Below, piece by piece: positions 23,851 through 32,047 of a stretch of 64,000 nt of DNA. Position 1 is the first letter of the stretch; each line of letters opens with the position of its first letter. Below the pieces are notes generated by a model. That model was given only the letters and a program-made list of their open reading frames with translations, was not told where the DNA came from and searched no databases. Source of the DNA: Planctomycetota bacterium (GTDB lineage: Bacteria > Planctomycetota > UBA8742 > UBA2392); the NCBI GenBank assembly GCA_020638635.1, contig JACKIE010000005.1, positions 150,607 to 214,606 of the forward strand, in the 5' to 3' direction. The position numbers and the translations under genes were made by a program.

Positions 23851-24531
23851 ATGGCTACCACCAAGGTTGAGGTCCTGTTCGGCAAAATCGCCGTCAGCTG
23901 CGGATTTGTTAATGACGAGCAGTTGGCAAAGGCCGTCGAGGCCCAGGAGAAGGCGCCGGACGGCACCCACCTGGGCAAGATCATGGTGGACCTGGGCTTC
24001 CTCAGCGACGAAGAGCTGATGACCGTGCTCGCCATCCAGCGCGAGAACCGCTCGCGGCTCGAGATGTCGCCCGCAGTGCGCAAGATGGGCATGACGCTTG
24101 GGCGCCTGGCGATCGAGAAAAGTTACTGCAATGAGCAGCAGGTGCACGAGGCGATCCGCGAGCAAGCCAAGCTTGAGCGTTTCAACCTGTTCTTCAGGCT
24201 TGGTGAGGTGCTGGTAAGCAAGGGCTTCCTGAGTTCCGAGCAGGTCCACGAACTGCTGCAGACCCAGAACATCACGATCCTCGGCTGCCCCTCCTGCTTC
24301 AGCAAGTTCAACGTGCTGAACTGGAAAGAGGGCATGAAGATCCCCTGTCCCAAGTGCGGCAGCCCGGAACTCGAGCGCCCCGTCACGATGCCGGGCCTCA
24401 AGGTCGAGGGCAGCATCGACGAAGGCGACCGCAAGGTGGCGCTGAAGAAAGCCCAGCAGGAAGAAGCCGACAAAGGCCTGCCGGAGTCTCTGAAGGGCTT
24501 GGAAGACGATTTTACACCTCCCAAGCGCTAA
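23851..24531 (+). CDS. Protein with two MshEN/GspE-N-like domains and a zinc ribbon
   Basis: 226 residues from ATG 23851 after GGAAGG. Residues about 1-65 and 78-140 are two similar alpha-helical units (LFGKIAVSCGFVNDEQL and LGEVLVSKGFLSSEQV) of the type found at the N-terminus of type II secretion and type IV pilus ATPases. There is no ATPase domain. A CPSC...CPKC ribbon lies at about 146-170, then a charged tail. MshEN domains can bind c-di-GMP in pilus ATPases; here the role would be as an adaptor. It precedes two prepilin genes, which fits. The frame is open back to 23734 but not supported. Confidence 0.75.
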   Translation: MATTKVEVLFGKIAVSCGFVNDEQLAKAVEAQEKAPDGTHLGKIMVDLGFLSDEELMTVLAIQRENRSRLEMSPAVRKMGMTLGRLAIEKSYCNEQQVHEAIREQAKLERFNLFFRLGEVLVSKGFLSSEQVHELLQTQNITILGCPSCFSKFNVLNWKEGMKIPCPKCGSPELERPVTMPGLKVEGSIDEGDRKVALKKAQQEEADKGLPESLKGLEDDFTPPKR

Positions 24532-24606
24532 TGCGTAAGATTTTGCGCATGGACGGCTTACGCGCAGTGGCGGGTTTTTCTGACGGTCCCGTCGTTGTGC
24601 GGGTGC

Positions 24607-24635
24607 TTGACTCATCCGAAACCCTGCAGGATACT
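24607..24635 (+). promoter_or_regulatory. Sigma70-like promoter of the first prepilin gene
   Basis: TTGACT at 24607-24612, 17-base spacer, GATACT at 24630-24635; start about 60 bases before the TTG at 24701. Confidence 0.6.
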
Positions 24636-24700
24636 GGTGTTGTCGGATACCCTCCACAATAGGGATGGTTTCGTTTTTAACCCATACAAGGGGAACAGAA

Positions 24701-25348
24701 TTGAAACGGTATACACGTAGCGGATTTACTCTCGTTGAGCTGATGGTTGTGATTGGCATTCTGGGTCTGCTGGTCGGCATTCTTGCCGTCGCAGTGATCC
24801 CGCGCCTCACCGAAGCCAAGAACAAGCTGGAAGTGAAGCAGGTTGGCGACCTGATGGCAGGCTTCCAGGGCATCGCAGCTGACGATTCCAAGCGTGGCAA
24901 GCTCGGCAAGAAGGGCGTTGCTGAGGCCAAGGGCGAAAAGCTGTACGAAGCGCTGTTCAAGAAACGGCTGCTGGACGATGCCTTGCTCAGCAAGATCGTG
25001 AGCCTGAACACCAAGACGGACAACAAGGCTGACAAGGCCTGGATTGAAGAAGAGGGCGGCACCATGCCCGCCAACAGCGTCTCCTACACGGCGCCCAAGG
25101 GTGACGACCTGATGAAGGTCATGAGCCTCAAGGGCAAAGGCCGCAAGATTGTTCTGACCTTCAACTCGCGCAACTGGCTCAACTACGAAGACCAGGGCGC
25201 GATCGTGCAGTGGTCGGACGGCGAAACGGCCCAGTACATGAACAAGGAAGAGGCCACCGACGAGCACAACCTTGACGCCGAAACCTGGACGAACTCGCCG
25301 AGTGAAATCATCGGCGAAAAGGCGCCGTTCGACCGCACCTTCGAGTAG
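24701..25348 (+). CDS. Type IV prepilin-like / pseudopilin protein A
   Basis: 215 residues from TTG 24701, which lies seven bases after AAGGGGAA; an ATG at 24665 adds 12 residues and has no such site. The leader and motif KRYTRSGFTLVELMVVIGIL are a class III signal with Glu at +5, cut by a prepilin peptidase. The hydrophobic helix is followed by a globular domain of about 180 residues. The C-terminus PFDRTFE matches that of the paralogue at 25781, and both have a (V/L)TFNSRN core near residue 150. The pair may be pseudopilins or minor pilins of one system. Confidence 0.85.
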   Translation: MKRYTRSGFTLVELMVVIGILGLLVGILAVAVIPRLTEAKNKLEVKQVGDLMAGFQGIAADDSKRGKLGKKGVAEAKGEKLYEALFKKRLLDDALLSKIVSLNTKTDNKADKAWIEEEGGTMPANSVSYTAPKGDDLMKVMSLKGKGRKIVLTFNSRNWLNYEDQGAIVQWSDGETAQYMNKEEATDEHNLDAETWTNSPSEIIGEKAPFDRTFE

Positions 25349-25363
25349 CAGCCATATCCGCCG

Positions 25364-25395
25364 ACAGCCCCGGGGATAACCCCGGGGCTGTTTCC
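25364..25395 (+). terminator. Rho-independent terminator after prepilin A
   Basis: ACAGCCCCGGGG / CCCCGGGGCTGT stem with ATAA-like loop and TTTCC. Confidence 0.85.
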
Positions 25396-25780
25396 ATTTG
25401 ACTCGTTGCGCCGGGCGGGGGAGAATCGTGACGACGGATACTTCCCGCGAAGCGCGCCCTCCCGTACGGGAATCTTTGCCATGGAGTCCGACAGTAGTAG
25501 TCCCCAATCCTCTGCCAAGTTGCCTGCATTACCGCTGCGGTTGCCTTCGACGACCGCGATGACGCCGCCGTAAACCGGATTCTCCAGCTCTGCCCGCCCT
25601 GCGCGGGTGTGTTTTCGTTTCGCCGCCCGGGCCGGCGCAGGTCTTGCATTTATATATGCTAGAAAGCGCAAACGAAAAAATAGTATGAGAATAAATTGAC
25701 AGGGTCCTGCCTACGGGGGATGTTTGGGGTGTCGGGTCCCTCGCCTCTCCGGCGCGCAACTTCCTATTTCCGGAGCAATC
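25396..25780. other. Gene-free spacer between the two prepilin genes
   Basis: 385 bases. The first part looks like ordinary GC-rich DNA without a supported gene on either strand. The stretch 25645-25701 is AT-rich (TTTATATATGC, then AAAAAATAG) and leads into a possible promoter. Confidence 0.5.
25696..25724 (+). promoter_or_regulatory. Possible promoter of the second prepilin gene
   Basis: Perfect TTGACA at 25696-25701, 17 bases, weak GATGTT at 25719-25724. Confidence 0.4.
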
Positions 25781-26416
25781 ATGTTCTCTCGCGCACGCGC
25801 GGGTTTCACCCTTGTCGAACTCATGGTCGTGATCGCCATCCTGGGCCTGCTGGTTTCGGTGCTGGCCTTTGCGGTCACCCGACACTTCACCAAGGCCAAC
25901 GCCGACCTCGACAAGGTCAACTTGCACAAGCTGTTTGACGCCCTCCAGCAGGCGGGCACCAACCCCTCATACACCAGGCGCTTCAATGACAAGGACAACC
26001 GCGACAAGAGCGGCCGTGAGTTCTTCGAATTCCTGTTCCAGGCCGGCGTGCTGGACGGCAATGACCTCAACAGCGTGGTAAGCCTCGGCGGGGGTGACGC
26101 GCCGGCCGAGCGTGACTCGGTGGGCAAAGACATGAAGCTGGACGCCGGCTCATGCAGCTTCACCGCGCCCAAACTGGGCGAATTCCGCCAGCTGTTGACG
26201 GGTAAAGAGCGTACCGTGCTGTTCACCTTCAACAGCCGCAACGCCCACAACTACGACTCGATCGGATACGGCATGCTGGTGGCTTGGTCCGACGGCGAGG
26301 TTGACTACCTGACCGAGGACGACGCGGCTTCCAAGTACCAGATCAGCGCCGCGGAATGGGCCGATCCCACCCAACTCTACGGCAAAAAGAAGCCGTTCGA
26401 ACACACCTTCGAATAG
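25781..26416 (+). CDS. Type IV prepilin-like / pseudopilin protein B
   Basis: 211 residues from ATG 25781, with CGGAG eight bases upstream. The motif ARAGFTLVELMVVIAILGLL is a class III signal. The globular part is a paralogue of the protein at 24701: both have FTFNSRN, a WSDGE segment and a C-terminus of PF(D/E)(R/H)TFE, but the middle is diverged. It likely has its own transcript because a terminator separates the two genes. Confidence 0.85.
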   Translation: MFSRARAGFTLVELMVVIAILGLLVSVLAFAVTRHFTKANADLDKVNLHKLFDALQQAGTNPSYTRRFNDKDNRDKSGREFFEFLFQAGVLDGNDLNSVVSLGGGDAPAERDSVGKDMKLDAGSCSFTAPKLGEFRQLLTGKERTVLFTFNSRNAHNYDSIGYGMLVAWSDGEVDYLTEDDAASKYQISAAEWADPTQLYGKKKPFEHTFE

Positions 26417-26442
26417 GTAGTTGCACGGACACGCGGAACCGG

Positions 26443-26470
26443 GTAGGGACACGCAGCAGCGTGTCCCTAC
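26443..26470. repeat. Perfect palindrome GTAGGGACACGC...GCGTGTCCCTAC
   Basis: 12-base arms around a short centre, ending in the stop codon of the TPR gene. Could double as a transcription stop between convergent genes, although no T-run follows. Confidence 0.8.
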
Positions 26471-27186
26471 TGCGTTAAGCGCCGCACCGTCGGGTGATCG
26501 CGCACACTCTGCACCGGGCTGCCGGGCTCGTTCAGCTCCAGCTCAAGCAGCGTGCCCGCGCGCTCCGGGTGGTCTTCGGCCAGGCGCTCGAGTGTACGGC
26601 CGGCCTCGTCGGGCTGGCCGAGGATGCACTGGGCCTTGAGCAGCCACATGCCCGCGTCTGGAAAGCCTGCACGGAAGGCGAGTGTCAGGGGCGCCATGGC
26701 AAGGGCCGGGTCGCCCGACTGGTAGCGCGCCACGCCCAGCAGCAGGTTGGCCTGTGGGTCGTTCGGGGACTTGGTCAGCAGGGTGTCCAGCTCGATCAGC
26801 GCTGCCTCATAGTCGCCCTTGTGCACCAGCATGCTGGCGATGTTGCGCCGGATGTAATCGAGCCTGGGTGCGATGCCGATTGCCTCGGTGAACAGCTCCA
26901 TGGCTTCGGATTCGCGGCGTTCGGCCAGGTGCTCGCTGGCCAGGCCATTCAAAGCGTTGGCAAAAGCCGCGTGCTCGCGCTCGTCCAGGGGCTGCTTGGC
27001 GATGCGCCTGCGCCAGATGTCCACCAGGGGCGCGAACACGGCGTGGTCACTGAACGCGGCCGACAGCTGCAGCATGGTGTCCACGTCGCAGCCCTCGGCC
27101 AGCTTGCGCGCGAGGCGCACGGCGTGGGGGCCTTCGCCGGCATCAAGGTCGGCGCGGATCTGCTCGACTGTGGGTGTGTCCGCCAT
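26467..27186 (-). CDS. TPR-repeat protein downstream of nifS
   Basis: 239 residues. Four or more tetratricopeptide-like helix pairs (EAMELFTEAIGIAPRLDYIR, YEAALIELDTLLTKSPNDPQA, DEAGRTLERLAEDHPERA) from about residue 95 to 220. Cytoplasmic, with no signal peptide. It follows nifS by about 60 bases on the same strand, so it probably belongs to the nifU-nifS operon and may act as an adaptor. No other clue to function. Confidence 0.8.
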   Translation of the reverse strand: MADTPTVEQIRADLDAGEGPHAVRLARKLAEGCDVDTMLQLSAAFSDHAVFAPLVDIWRRRIAKQPLDEREHAAFANALNGLASEHLAERRESEAMELFTEAIGIAPRLDYIRRNIASMLVHKGDYEAALIELDTLLTKSPNDPQANLLLGVARYQSGDPALAMAPLTLAFRAGFPDAGMWLLKAQCILGQPDEAGRTLERLAEDHPERAGTLLELELNEPGSPVQSVRDHPTVRRLTQ

Positions 27187-27190
27187 GCCG

Positions 27191-27223
27191 TCAGGTTACA
27201 GGTTTCAGGTTTCAGGTGTCAGG
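27191..27223. repeat. CAGGTTTCAGGTTTCAGG tandem repeat
   Basis: Four near-copies of a 7-base CAGGTTT unit in the gap between nifS and the TPR gene. Confidence 0.7.
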
Positions 27224-27247
27224 GCCAAAGCCGTTCCCCGCGACCTG

Positions 27248-28480
27248 CTACACCGTGGCGAAGTATGCCTTGTGCTTCTCGAGCTCTTCGGCGCTGAGGC
27301 CGTTGCCGCGCTGTTCGGTGTGGCCGAAGGGGCTCATCTCGCGCAGTCGCATCACCATGGCGCTGATCTGCTCGACGGCGGCGTCGATCTCTTCTGGCTC
27401 GGTGTAGCGGCTGACGCAGAAGCGTACGCTGCCGTGGATGGCCGACAGCGGCACGTTCATGGCCTTCAGCACGTGGCTCGGCTCCAGGCCTCCCGACTGG
27501 CAGGCGCTGCCGGCGCTGACCGAGATGTTGGCGGCATCCAGCATCATCAGCAGCGCCTCGCCGTCGATGAACTTAAAACCCGCGTTCACGGTGTTCGGCA
27601 GCCGATCCTGCTGGTCGCCGTTGATGATCACGTCGTCGCACTTCGCCAGCAGGCCGCTTTGCAGGCGGTCGCGCATCAGCTTCATGTGCTCGACGTGCTT
27701 CGCCATCTCGCGGTTCAGCAGCCCTGCCGCCGCGCCCATGGCCACGATGCCCATGGCGTTTTCCGTGCCCGCGCGCCGACCGCTCTCATGGTGGCCGCCG
27801 CGGATCAGGGGCAGGAACGGCGCCTTTTCGCGCACGAACAGGGCACCCGCGCCCTTCAGGCCGTGAAACTTGTGGCCCGAAATGGTGAGGTAGTCGATGG
27901 CGGCTTCTTCCGCGAGGTCGATCTTGAGCTTGCCGGCCGCCTGCACGGCATCGACGTGGAAGAGCGCGCCGAACTGCTTGGCGATGTCGCCCGCGGCGTT
28001 GACCGGGTTGATCACGCCGGTTTCGTTGTTGGCCCACATCAGGCTGACCAGCGCGGTGTCGCCGCTGATCTCGTTCTTCAGCTCGTCGAGGTCGATGCGG
28101 CCGAGGCGATCGACGTTCAGCTCGGTGACGCGGTAGCCCGACTGTTCGAGGTAGCGCACGACCTCCAGCACGCTGGCGTGCTCGGTGCGGCTGGTGATGA
28201 TGTGTTTGCGCTCGGGCATGCCGTCCAGCGCGGCGTAGATGGCCGTGTTGTTGCCCTCGGTGGCGCCGGAGTTGAACACGACTTCGGCGGGCTTGCAGCT
28301 CAGCAGCTTCGCCACGTTTTCGCGCGCGAGCTCAAGCTCGTGGCGCGCCTTCTGGCCGAAACCGTGGGTGCTGCTGGGGTTGCCGTAGATTTCGCCGAAC
28401 AGGGGCAGCACGGCCTCAACCGCCTCCGGCGCGGGGAAGGTGGTGGAGTTGTTGTCGAGATAGATCGGGCGTTCGGTCAT
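27248..28480 (-). CDS. nifS: Cysteine desulfurase, NifS type
   Basis: 410 residues. PLP-enzyme features include YLDNNSTTFPAPEAV at the start, SGATEGNNTAIYAAL near residue 75, the PLP lysine in ISGHKFHGLKGAG near 205 and the catalytic cysteine loop SAGSACQSGG near 327. The enzyme takes sulphur from cysteine and passes it to the Fe-S scaffold. It lies downstream of nifU with a 65-base gap, and the TPR gene follows. The C-terminal 20 residues have no special features. Confidence 0.92.
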   Translation of the reverse strand: MTERPIYLDNNSTTFPAPEAVEAVLPLFGEIYGNPSSTHGFGQKARHELELARENVAKLLSCKPAEVVFNSGATEGNNTAIYAALDGMPERKHIITSRTEHASVLEVVRYLEQSGYRVTELNVDRLGRIDLDELKNEISGDTALVSLMWANNETGVINPVNAAGDIAKQFGALFHVDAVQAAGKLKIDLAEEAAIDYLTISGHKFHGLKGAGALFVREKAPFLPLIRGGHHESGRRAGTENAMGIVAMGAAAGLLNREMAKHVEHMKLMRDRLQSGLLAKCDDVIINGDQQDRLPNTVNAGFKFIDGEALLMMLDAANISVSAGSACQSGGLEPSHVLKAMNVPLSAIHGSVRFCVSRYTEPEEIDAAVEQISAMVMRLREMSPFGHTEQRGNGLSAEELEKHKAYFATV

Positions 28481-28507
28481 GTCACTGTTGCCGCGGAATC
28501 CACAACT

Positions 28508-28537
28508 CCGTGTTTAACCGTGTTCATCCGTGGTTTC
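28508..28537. repeat. Short aaccgtg/ccgtggtt phased repeat
   Basis: TTTAACCGTG, TTCATCCGTGG and TTTC units between nifU and nifS; resembles half of the phased inverted repeats elsewhere. Confidence 0.5.
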
Positions 28538-28545
28538 AAACATGC

Positions 28546-29439
28546 TTAGCGCATGGGCGGGGCGTGCAGCTGGTCGGAGTGCTCGGTGGTGTCGATTACC
28601 ACAATCTCCGGGTCCACCATTTCGCGCAGGCGGTCTTCCACGAAGAACTTCATGGTGGCGCTGCTGGAGGCGCAGCTGTTGCAGTGGCCGTGAAGCTGCA
28701 CGTAGACCTTGTTGCCCTGCACGTCCACCAGTTCCATGTCGCCGCCGTCCATGGCCAGGCCGGGGCGCACTTCGCGGTCCAGCACCTCCTGGATGGCGCG
28801 CATTTTGTCCAGGTTGGTCATGTCACCGCTGGGGCGAGGTGCCGCCGGTTTTGGCGCCTCGCTGGGCATCTCGGCGCGCACGCGCGCGATGATGGCGTTC
28901 AGGTCTGGGTGGCAGGTGTTACAGCCGCCGCCGGCCTTGGTGTAGTGGGCGATCTGCTCGATGGTTGTCAGGTTATGGTCGCGGATGGCGCGCTCGATTT
29001 TGTGTTCCGGGATGCCGTAGCAGCGGCACACAAACAGGTCGCCGTTTTCATCCAGCTCGGTTTCCAGGTCGATGCCGCGGTAGCGCGCGTAGGCGACTTC
29101 CAGCGCCTCCATGCTCATCACGCAGGTGTGCATCTTCTCGGGCGGCAGGCCGCCGAGGTACTGGCTGATGTCGTCTGCGGTGATGCGTGCGGCCTCGTCG
29201 ATGTGCTTGCCCTTCAGCATTTCGGTCAGCGCGCTGCTGGCGGCGATGGCGCTGGGAGAGCCGAACACCTGGAAACGCGCGTCGCGGATCACTTCCGTGT
29301 CGTCCAGCTTGAGGTAAAGCTTCAGCGCCTGGCCTGCGGCCATGCTGCCCACTTCGCCAAGCACGGTGGCGTCGGTCAGCACGCCCACGTTGCGCGGGTT
29401 GATGAAGTGGTCCTTGATCTTCTGCGAGTACGTCAGCAT
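28546..29439 (-). CDS. nifU: NifU-type Fe-S assembly protein with a cysteine-depleted scaffold domain
   Basis: 297 residues from ATG 29439 (a GTG at 29457 would add six). The three-domain NifU layout is clear: IscU-like residues 1-125 (YSQKIKDHFINPRNVGVL), bacterioferritin-ferredoxin-like domain with Cys138, Cys140, Cys173 and Cys176, and C-terminal Nfu domain with Cys253-Asn-Ser-Cys256. In the IscU-like domain the ligand positions are replaced: the usual ACGD is A-A35-G-Q37, the usual FGC is FG-Ser61, and the usual MHC is MH-Thr105 with Cys at 106. The scaffold may bind Fe-S differently or have only a structural role. First gene of the nifU-nifS-TPR unit. Confidence 0.88.
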   Translation of the reverse strand: MLTYSQKIKDHFINPRNVGVLTDATVLGEVGSMAAGQALKLYLKLDDTEVIRDARFQVFGSPSAIAASSALTEMLKGKHIDEAARITADDISQYLGGLPPEKMHTCVMSMEALEVAYARYRGIDLETELDENGDLFVCRCYGIPEHKIERAIRDHNLTTIEQIAHYTKAGGGCNTCHPDLNAIIARVRAEMPSEAPKPAAPRPSGDMTNLDKMRAIQEVLDREVRPGLAMDGGDMELVDVQGNKVYVQLHGHCNSCASSSATMKFFVEDRLREMVDPEIVVIDTTEHSDQLHAPPMR

Positions 29440-29477
29440 AAGGTGCGTATTCCCCACAACCGGACAAACTACAATCC

Positions 29478-29498
29478 GGACTGAATTAGTCCATTATA
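29478..29498 (-). promoter_or_regulatory. Promoter -10 and operator-like palindrome upstream of nifU
   Basis: TATAAT on the minus strand (29493-29498) is followed directly by the palindrome GGACTGAATTAGTCC (29478-29492), which covers the expected start. Its shape resembles operators of Rrf2-family (IscR-like) repressors. No good -35 box was found. Confidence 0.5.
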
Positions 29499-29541
29499 CA
29501 TATCCGCTGGTTTGAAGGCAGGTTCCGGCTAAAGTCCTGCC

Positions 29542-30969
29542 ATGAAGGTGGACTTTTCAGCAGCCTGGAAAGAGCACGACCGCATGGCGGCCGCCGTGCC
29601 GCCGGGCTTGCGCGCGACATTGGGCGGCACGTTCACTCCGCGCGCCCTGGCCCTGCGCGTGGCCCATGAGACCCTGTCGAAGTTCCCTCGCAACGATGTT
29701 CCGACCGTACTGGATCCCTGCTGCGGTCTGGGCTCTCTGCTGCTGGCGGCCGTGGAGTGGGCCTGCGTCTCGCGCCCGCAGTGGGTGCAGGCCTGGCTGC
29801 AGGGCGGCAAGCTGCAGGGCTGGGAGATCTCGCGCGAGTTGACCGACGGCACGCGGCGCGTGCTGAACCTCGCGGGCCAGTGTTTGAAGCTGACGGTACG
29901 GCCCAAGCTGGTGACGCGCGACGCCCTTGACTGCGACGAGCGCGAAGTGTGCGACGCCGTGATCGCCTGCCCGCCATGGAAGAACTTGGCCGGTGCTGCA
30001 GCCCAGGACCTGCCGCCCGCGCGGCGCGCGCAGATCGCGCGGCGCTTCGGCTCGTTCACCGGCACACCCGCCCTGCACACCGTGTTTACCGAGCTGGCCG
30101 GTCGGCTGGTAGTTCGCCAGGGCGGCCGCGTGGGCATTCTGCTGCCCCTGCGCGTGGCGGACAGCCCGGACTACGCCAGTTTCCGCCGTGCCATGGCGCA
30201 GCTGGTGGCGCCGGAGCAGATTCTGCCGCAGGGCCAGGGCGCGCTGCCCGGCGTGCAGGACGATGCCGCGCTGTTCGTGCTGACCGCGGGCAAGGGTGAC
30301 GTCTCCGGCGAGCCCTGGGAGTCACGCACCGACGAGCGCGAGCAGCTTTACCAGAGCAGCATCCTGCGCCACATACCGCTGCCACCCACGGCATTTGACG
30401 ACGTGGGTGTGAACACCGGCAACGCCGAGCAGCTGATGATCACGGAAAGGCCTGAGCCCGGCGCCCTGCCGATCCGCGACGCCAGCGACGTGATCCCGTT
30501 CGCGATGCGCAAGCCGCGCCTGTACCTGCGCGCCAAGGTCTCACGCCAGACCGGGCGTTACGCAAAGATCGCGCCGCCTGCGACCTTCAAGCAGGTGAAG
30601 ATCGTGATCAAGCGCGACGCGCAACGGCCGATTGCGGCCAAGCACAGCCCGCCGGCGTTCTTCCGCGACGACCTGATCGGCTGCTTCGGCGCGCCGGACC
30701 TGGACGACGACTACCTGCTGGGCGTGTTCAACAGCGAGTACTTCGGGCGCCTCTACCGTGACAGCTTCAAGGAAACGCGCCTGCGCGCGGAGGAGCGCAT
30801 TACAGTCGAGCAGCTGCGCCACCTGCCCGTCCCCTCGCGCCGCGCGGCCGGGGCTGCGTACAATGCGATCATCCAGCTCAGCCGCGAACTGCAGAAGTGC
30901 GTGGGCAAGAACCCGCAACTGCTGGCGAAGCTGGATACCGCCGTGCGCAAGGCCTACACCGGCAAGTAG
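29542..30969 (+). CDS. N6-adenine-type DNA methyltransferase-like protein (orphan)
   Basis: 475 residues. Motif X-like FTPRALALRVAHE near 31, motif I TVLDPCCGLGSLLLAAVEW (Asp58-Pro-Cys-Cys-Gly62) and motif IV-like IACPPWKNLA (Cys143-Pro-Pro-Trp146) are visible; the standard motif IV is (N/D/S)PP(Y/F/W), so the first residue here is unusual. The C-terminal 200 residues look like a target-recognition domain as in TaqI/Eco57I-type enzymes (KPRLYLRAKVSRQ...LRHLPVPSRRA). No restriction endonuclease gene is adjacent. Could also act on another substrate. It is followed directly by the glycosyltransferase gene. Confidence 0.72.
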   Translation: MKVDFSAAWKEHDRMAAAVPPGLRATLGGTFTPRALALRVAHETLSKFPRNDVPTVLDPCCGLGSLLLAAVEWACVSRPQWVQAWLQGGKLQGWEISRELTDGTRRVLNLAGQCLKLTVRPKLVTRDALDCDEREVCDAVIACPPWKNLAGAAAQDLPPARRAQIARRFGSFTGTPALHTVFTELAGRLVVRQGGRVGILLPLRVADSPDYASFRRAMAQLVAPEQILPQGQGALPGVQDDAALFVLTAGKGDVSGEPWESRTDEREQLYQSSILRHIPLPPTAFDDVGVNTGNAEQLMITERPEPGALPIRDASDVIPFAMRKPRLYLRAKVSRQTGRYAKIAPPATFKQVKIVIKRDAQRPIAAKHSPPAFFRDDLIGCFGAPDLDDDYLLGVFNSEYFGRLYRDSFKETRLRAEERITVEQLRHLPVPSRRAAGAAYNAIIQLSRELQKCVGKNPQLLAKLDTAVRKAYTGK

Positions 30970-31965
30970 ATGCCCGAGAATCGACCAACCGCAAGCTGGC
31001 TGCCGGCCGATTTCGAGCCAGGTCTTGTGTCCGTGGTGATTCCCACCTTCAACCGCGCGGAGCTGGTGTGCCAGGCGGTGCGCTCGGTGTTCGCCCAAAC
31101 CTACCCGCACGTGGAAGTGATCGTTGGCGACGATGCTTCCAGCGACGACACACTGGCGCAGCTTGAAGGTTTACGCGCCGCATGCCCGGCCCGTTTTCGT
31201 CTTGAGTACTTCGGCGGTGAGAAGGTCGGAGCCTGCCCGCTGCGCAACCGTGGTGCGGCGATGAGCCACGGCGAGTTCCTGATGTTCCTTGATTCCGACG
31301 ACCTGCTGACGGCACCTGCGCTGGAACAACTGGTGAAGGCGATGCAGGGCGCGGACATCGGCTGGGGCGCCTGGCGCGACCTGCGCGAGGACGAGCAGGC
31401 CTGCCGCCTGTCGCCGCCATTTGAGCGCAGGTACGGCTCCGATTGGCTGGCCGACCTGCTGCGCGGGGAGTGGCTGGCGACCTGCGCGGTATTGTACCGG
31501 CGCGAGGTGTTGCATCGCGTGCAGGGCTGGTTCGAGCCCGTGGTGCTGGACGGCGACTTCGATTTCAACGCGCAGCTTGGCGCCGCGGGGGCGACGCAGG
31601 CCGGCACGCGCGCCGTGGTGTCGTACTACCGCCGTGGCGGCGCGGACCAGATCTCGGCGCAGGATTTCGGCAAGAAGACAGCCCAGACGCGCCTGGTGCT
31701 GCAACGCTGTGAAGAGGCGCTGACTTCGCGTAATGCCTGGACACCCGCGCGGCGCAGCGGCATGGCGGCGCGATACTTTCACTCGGCGCGCATGCTGCTG
31801 TACTACACCGGCGACGGCGATGGCTTCGAGCAACTGGTGGGGGAGGCGCTGCGCGTGGACCCTGAGTTCAGGGCGCCGAAGTCCTGGTATCGCTGGATCG
31901 CCACCATGGCAGGCTATCGCAACGCCGAGCGCGTGGCGGCCGTCGGGCGCAAGCTGTTTCGCTAG
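30970..31965 (+). CDS. Family 2 glycosyltransferase
   Basis: 331 residues, starting in the base after the methyltransferase stop (TAGATG). GT-A fold markers are LVSVVIPTFNRAELVCQAVRS near 17, VIVGDDASSDDT near 44 and FLMFLDSDDLLT near 104 (DxD metal site). It probably transfers a sugar to a cell-surface acceptor. Residues about 200-330 are the variable acceptor part. No other surface-polysaccharide genes are next to it, apart from the acyltransferase on the opposite strand at 32047. Confidence 0.88.
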   Translation: MPENRPTASWLPADFEPGLVSVVIPTFNRAELVCQAVRSVFAQTYPHVEVIVGDDASSDDTLAQLEGLRAACPARFRLEYFGGEKVGACPLRNRGAAMSHGEFLMFLDSDDLLTAPALEQLVKAMQGADIGWGAWRDLREDEQACRLSPPFERRYGSDWLADLLRGEWLATCAVLYRREVLHRVQGWFEPVVLDGDFDFNAQLGAAGATQAGTRAVVSYYRRGGADQISAQDFGKKTAQTRLVLQRCEEALTSRNAWTPARRSGMAARYFHSARMLLYYTGDGDGFEQLVGEALRVDPEFRAPKSWYRWIATMAGYRNAERVAAVGRKLFR

Positions 31966-31966
31966 A

Positions 31967-32047
31967 CTTGGGGCAGGCTTCAAGCCTGCCGTCTGCAGCG
32001 GGCGCGGGATCGTGCTTCTATGGCAGACTGGAAGTCTGCCCCACGCT
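31967..32047. repeat. Palindromic repeat (gggcaggcttcaagcctgcc / ggcagactggaagtctgcccc)
   Basis: Outer arms TGGGGCAG and CTGCCCCA with inner self-complementary halves; same family as 18281-18345. Lies between convergent genes. Confidence 0.8.

Noticed and set aside
25400..25671. Minus-strand frame in the gap between the two prepilin genes
   Set aside because: It crosses the terminator and the end of the upstream prepilin gene, has no ribosome site and no family pattern.
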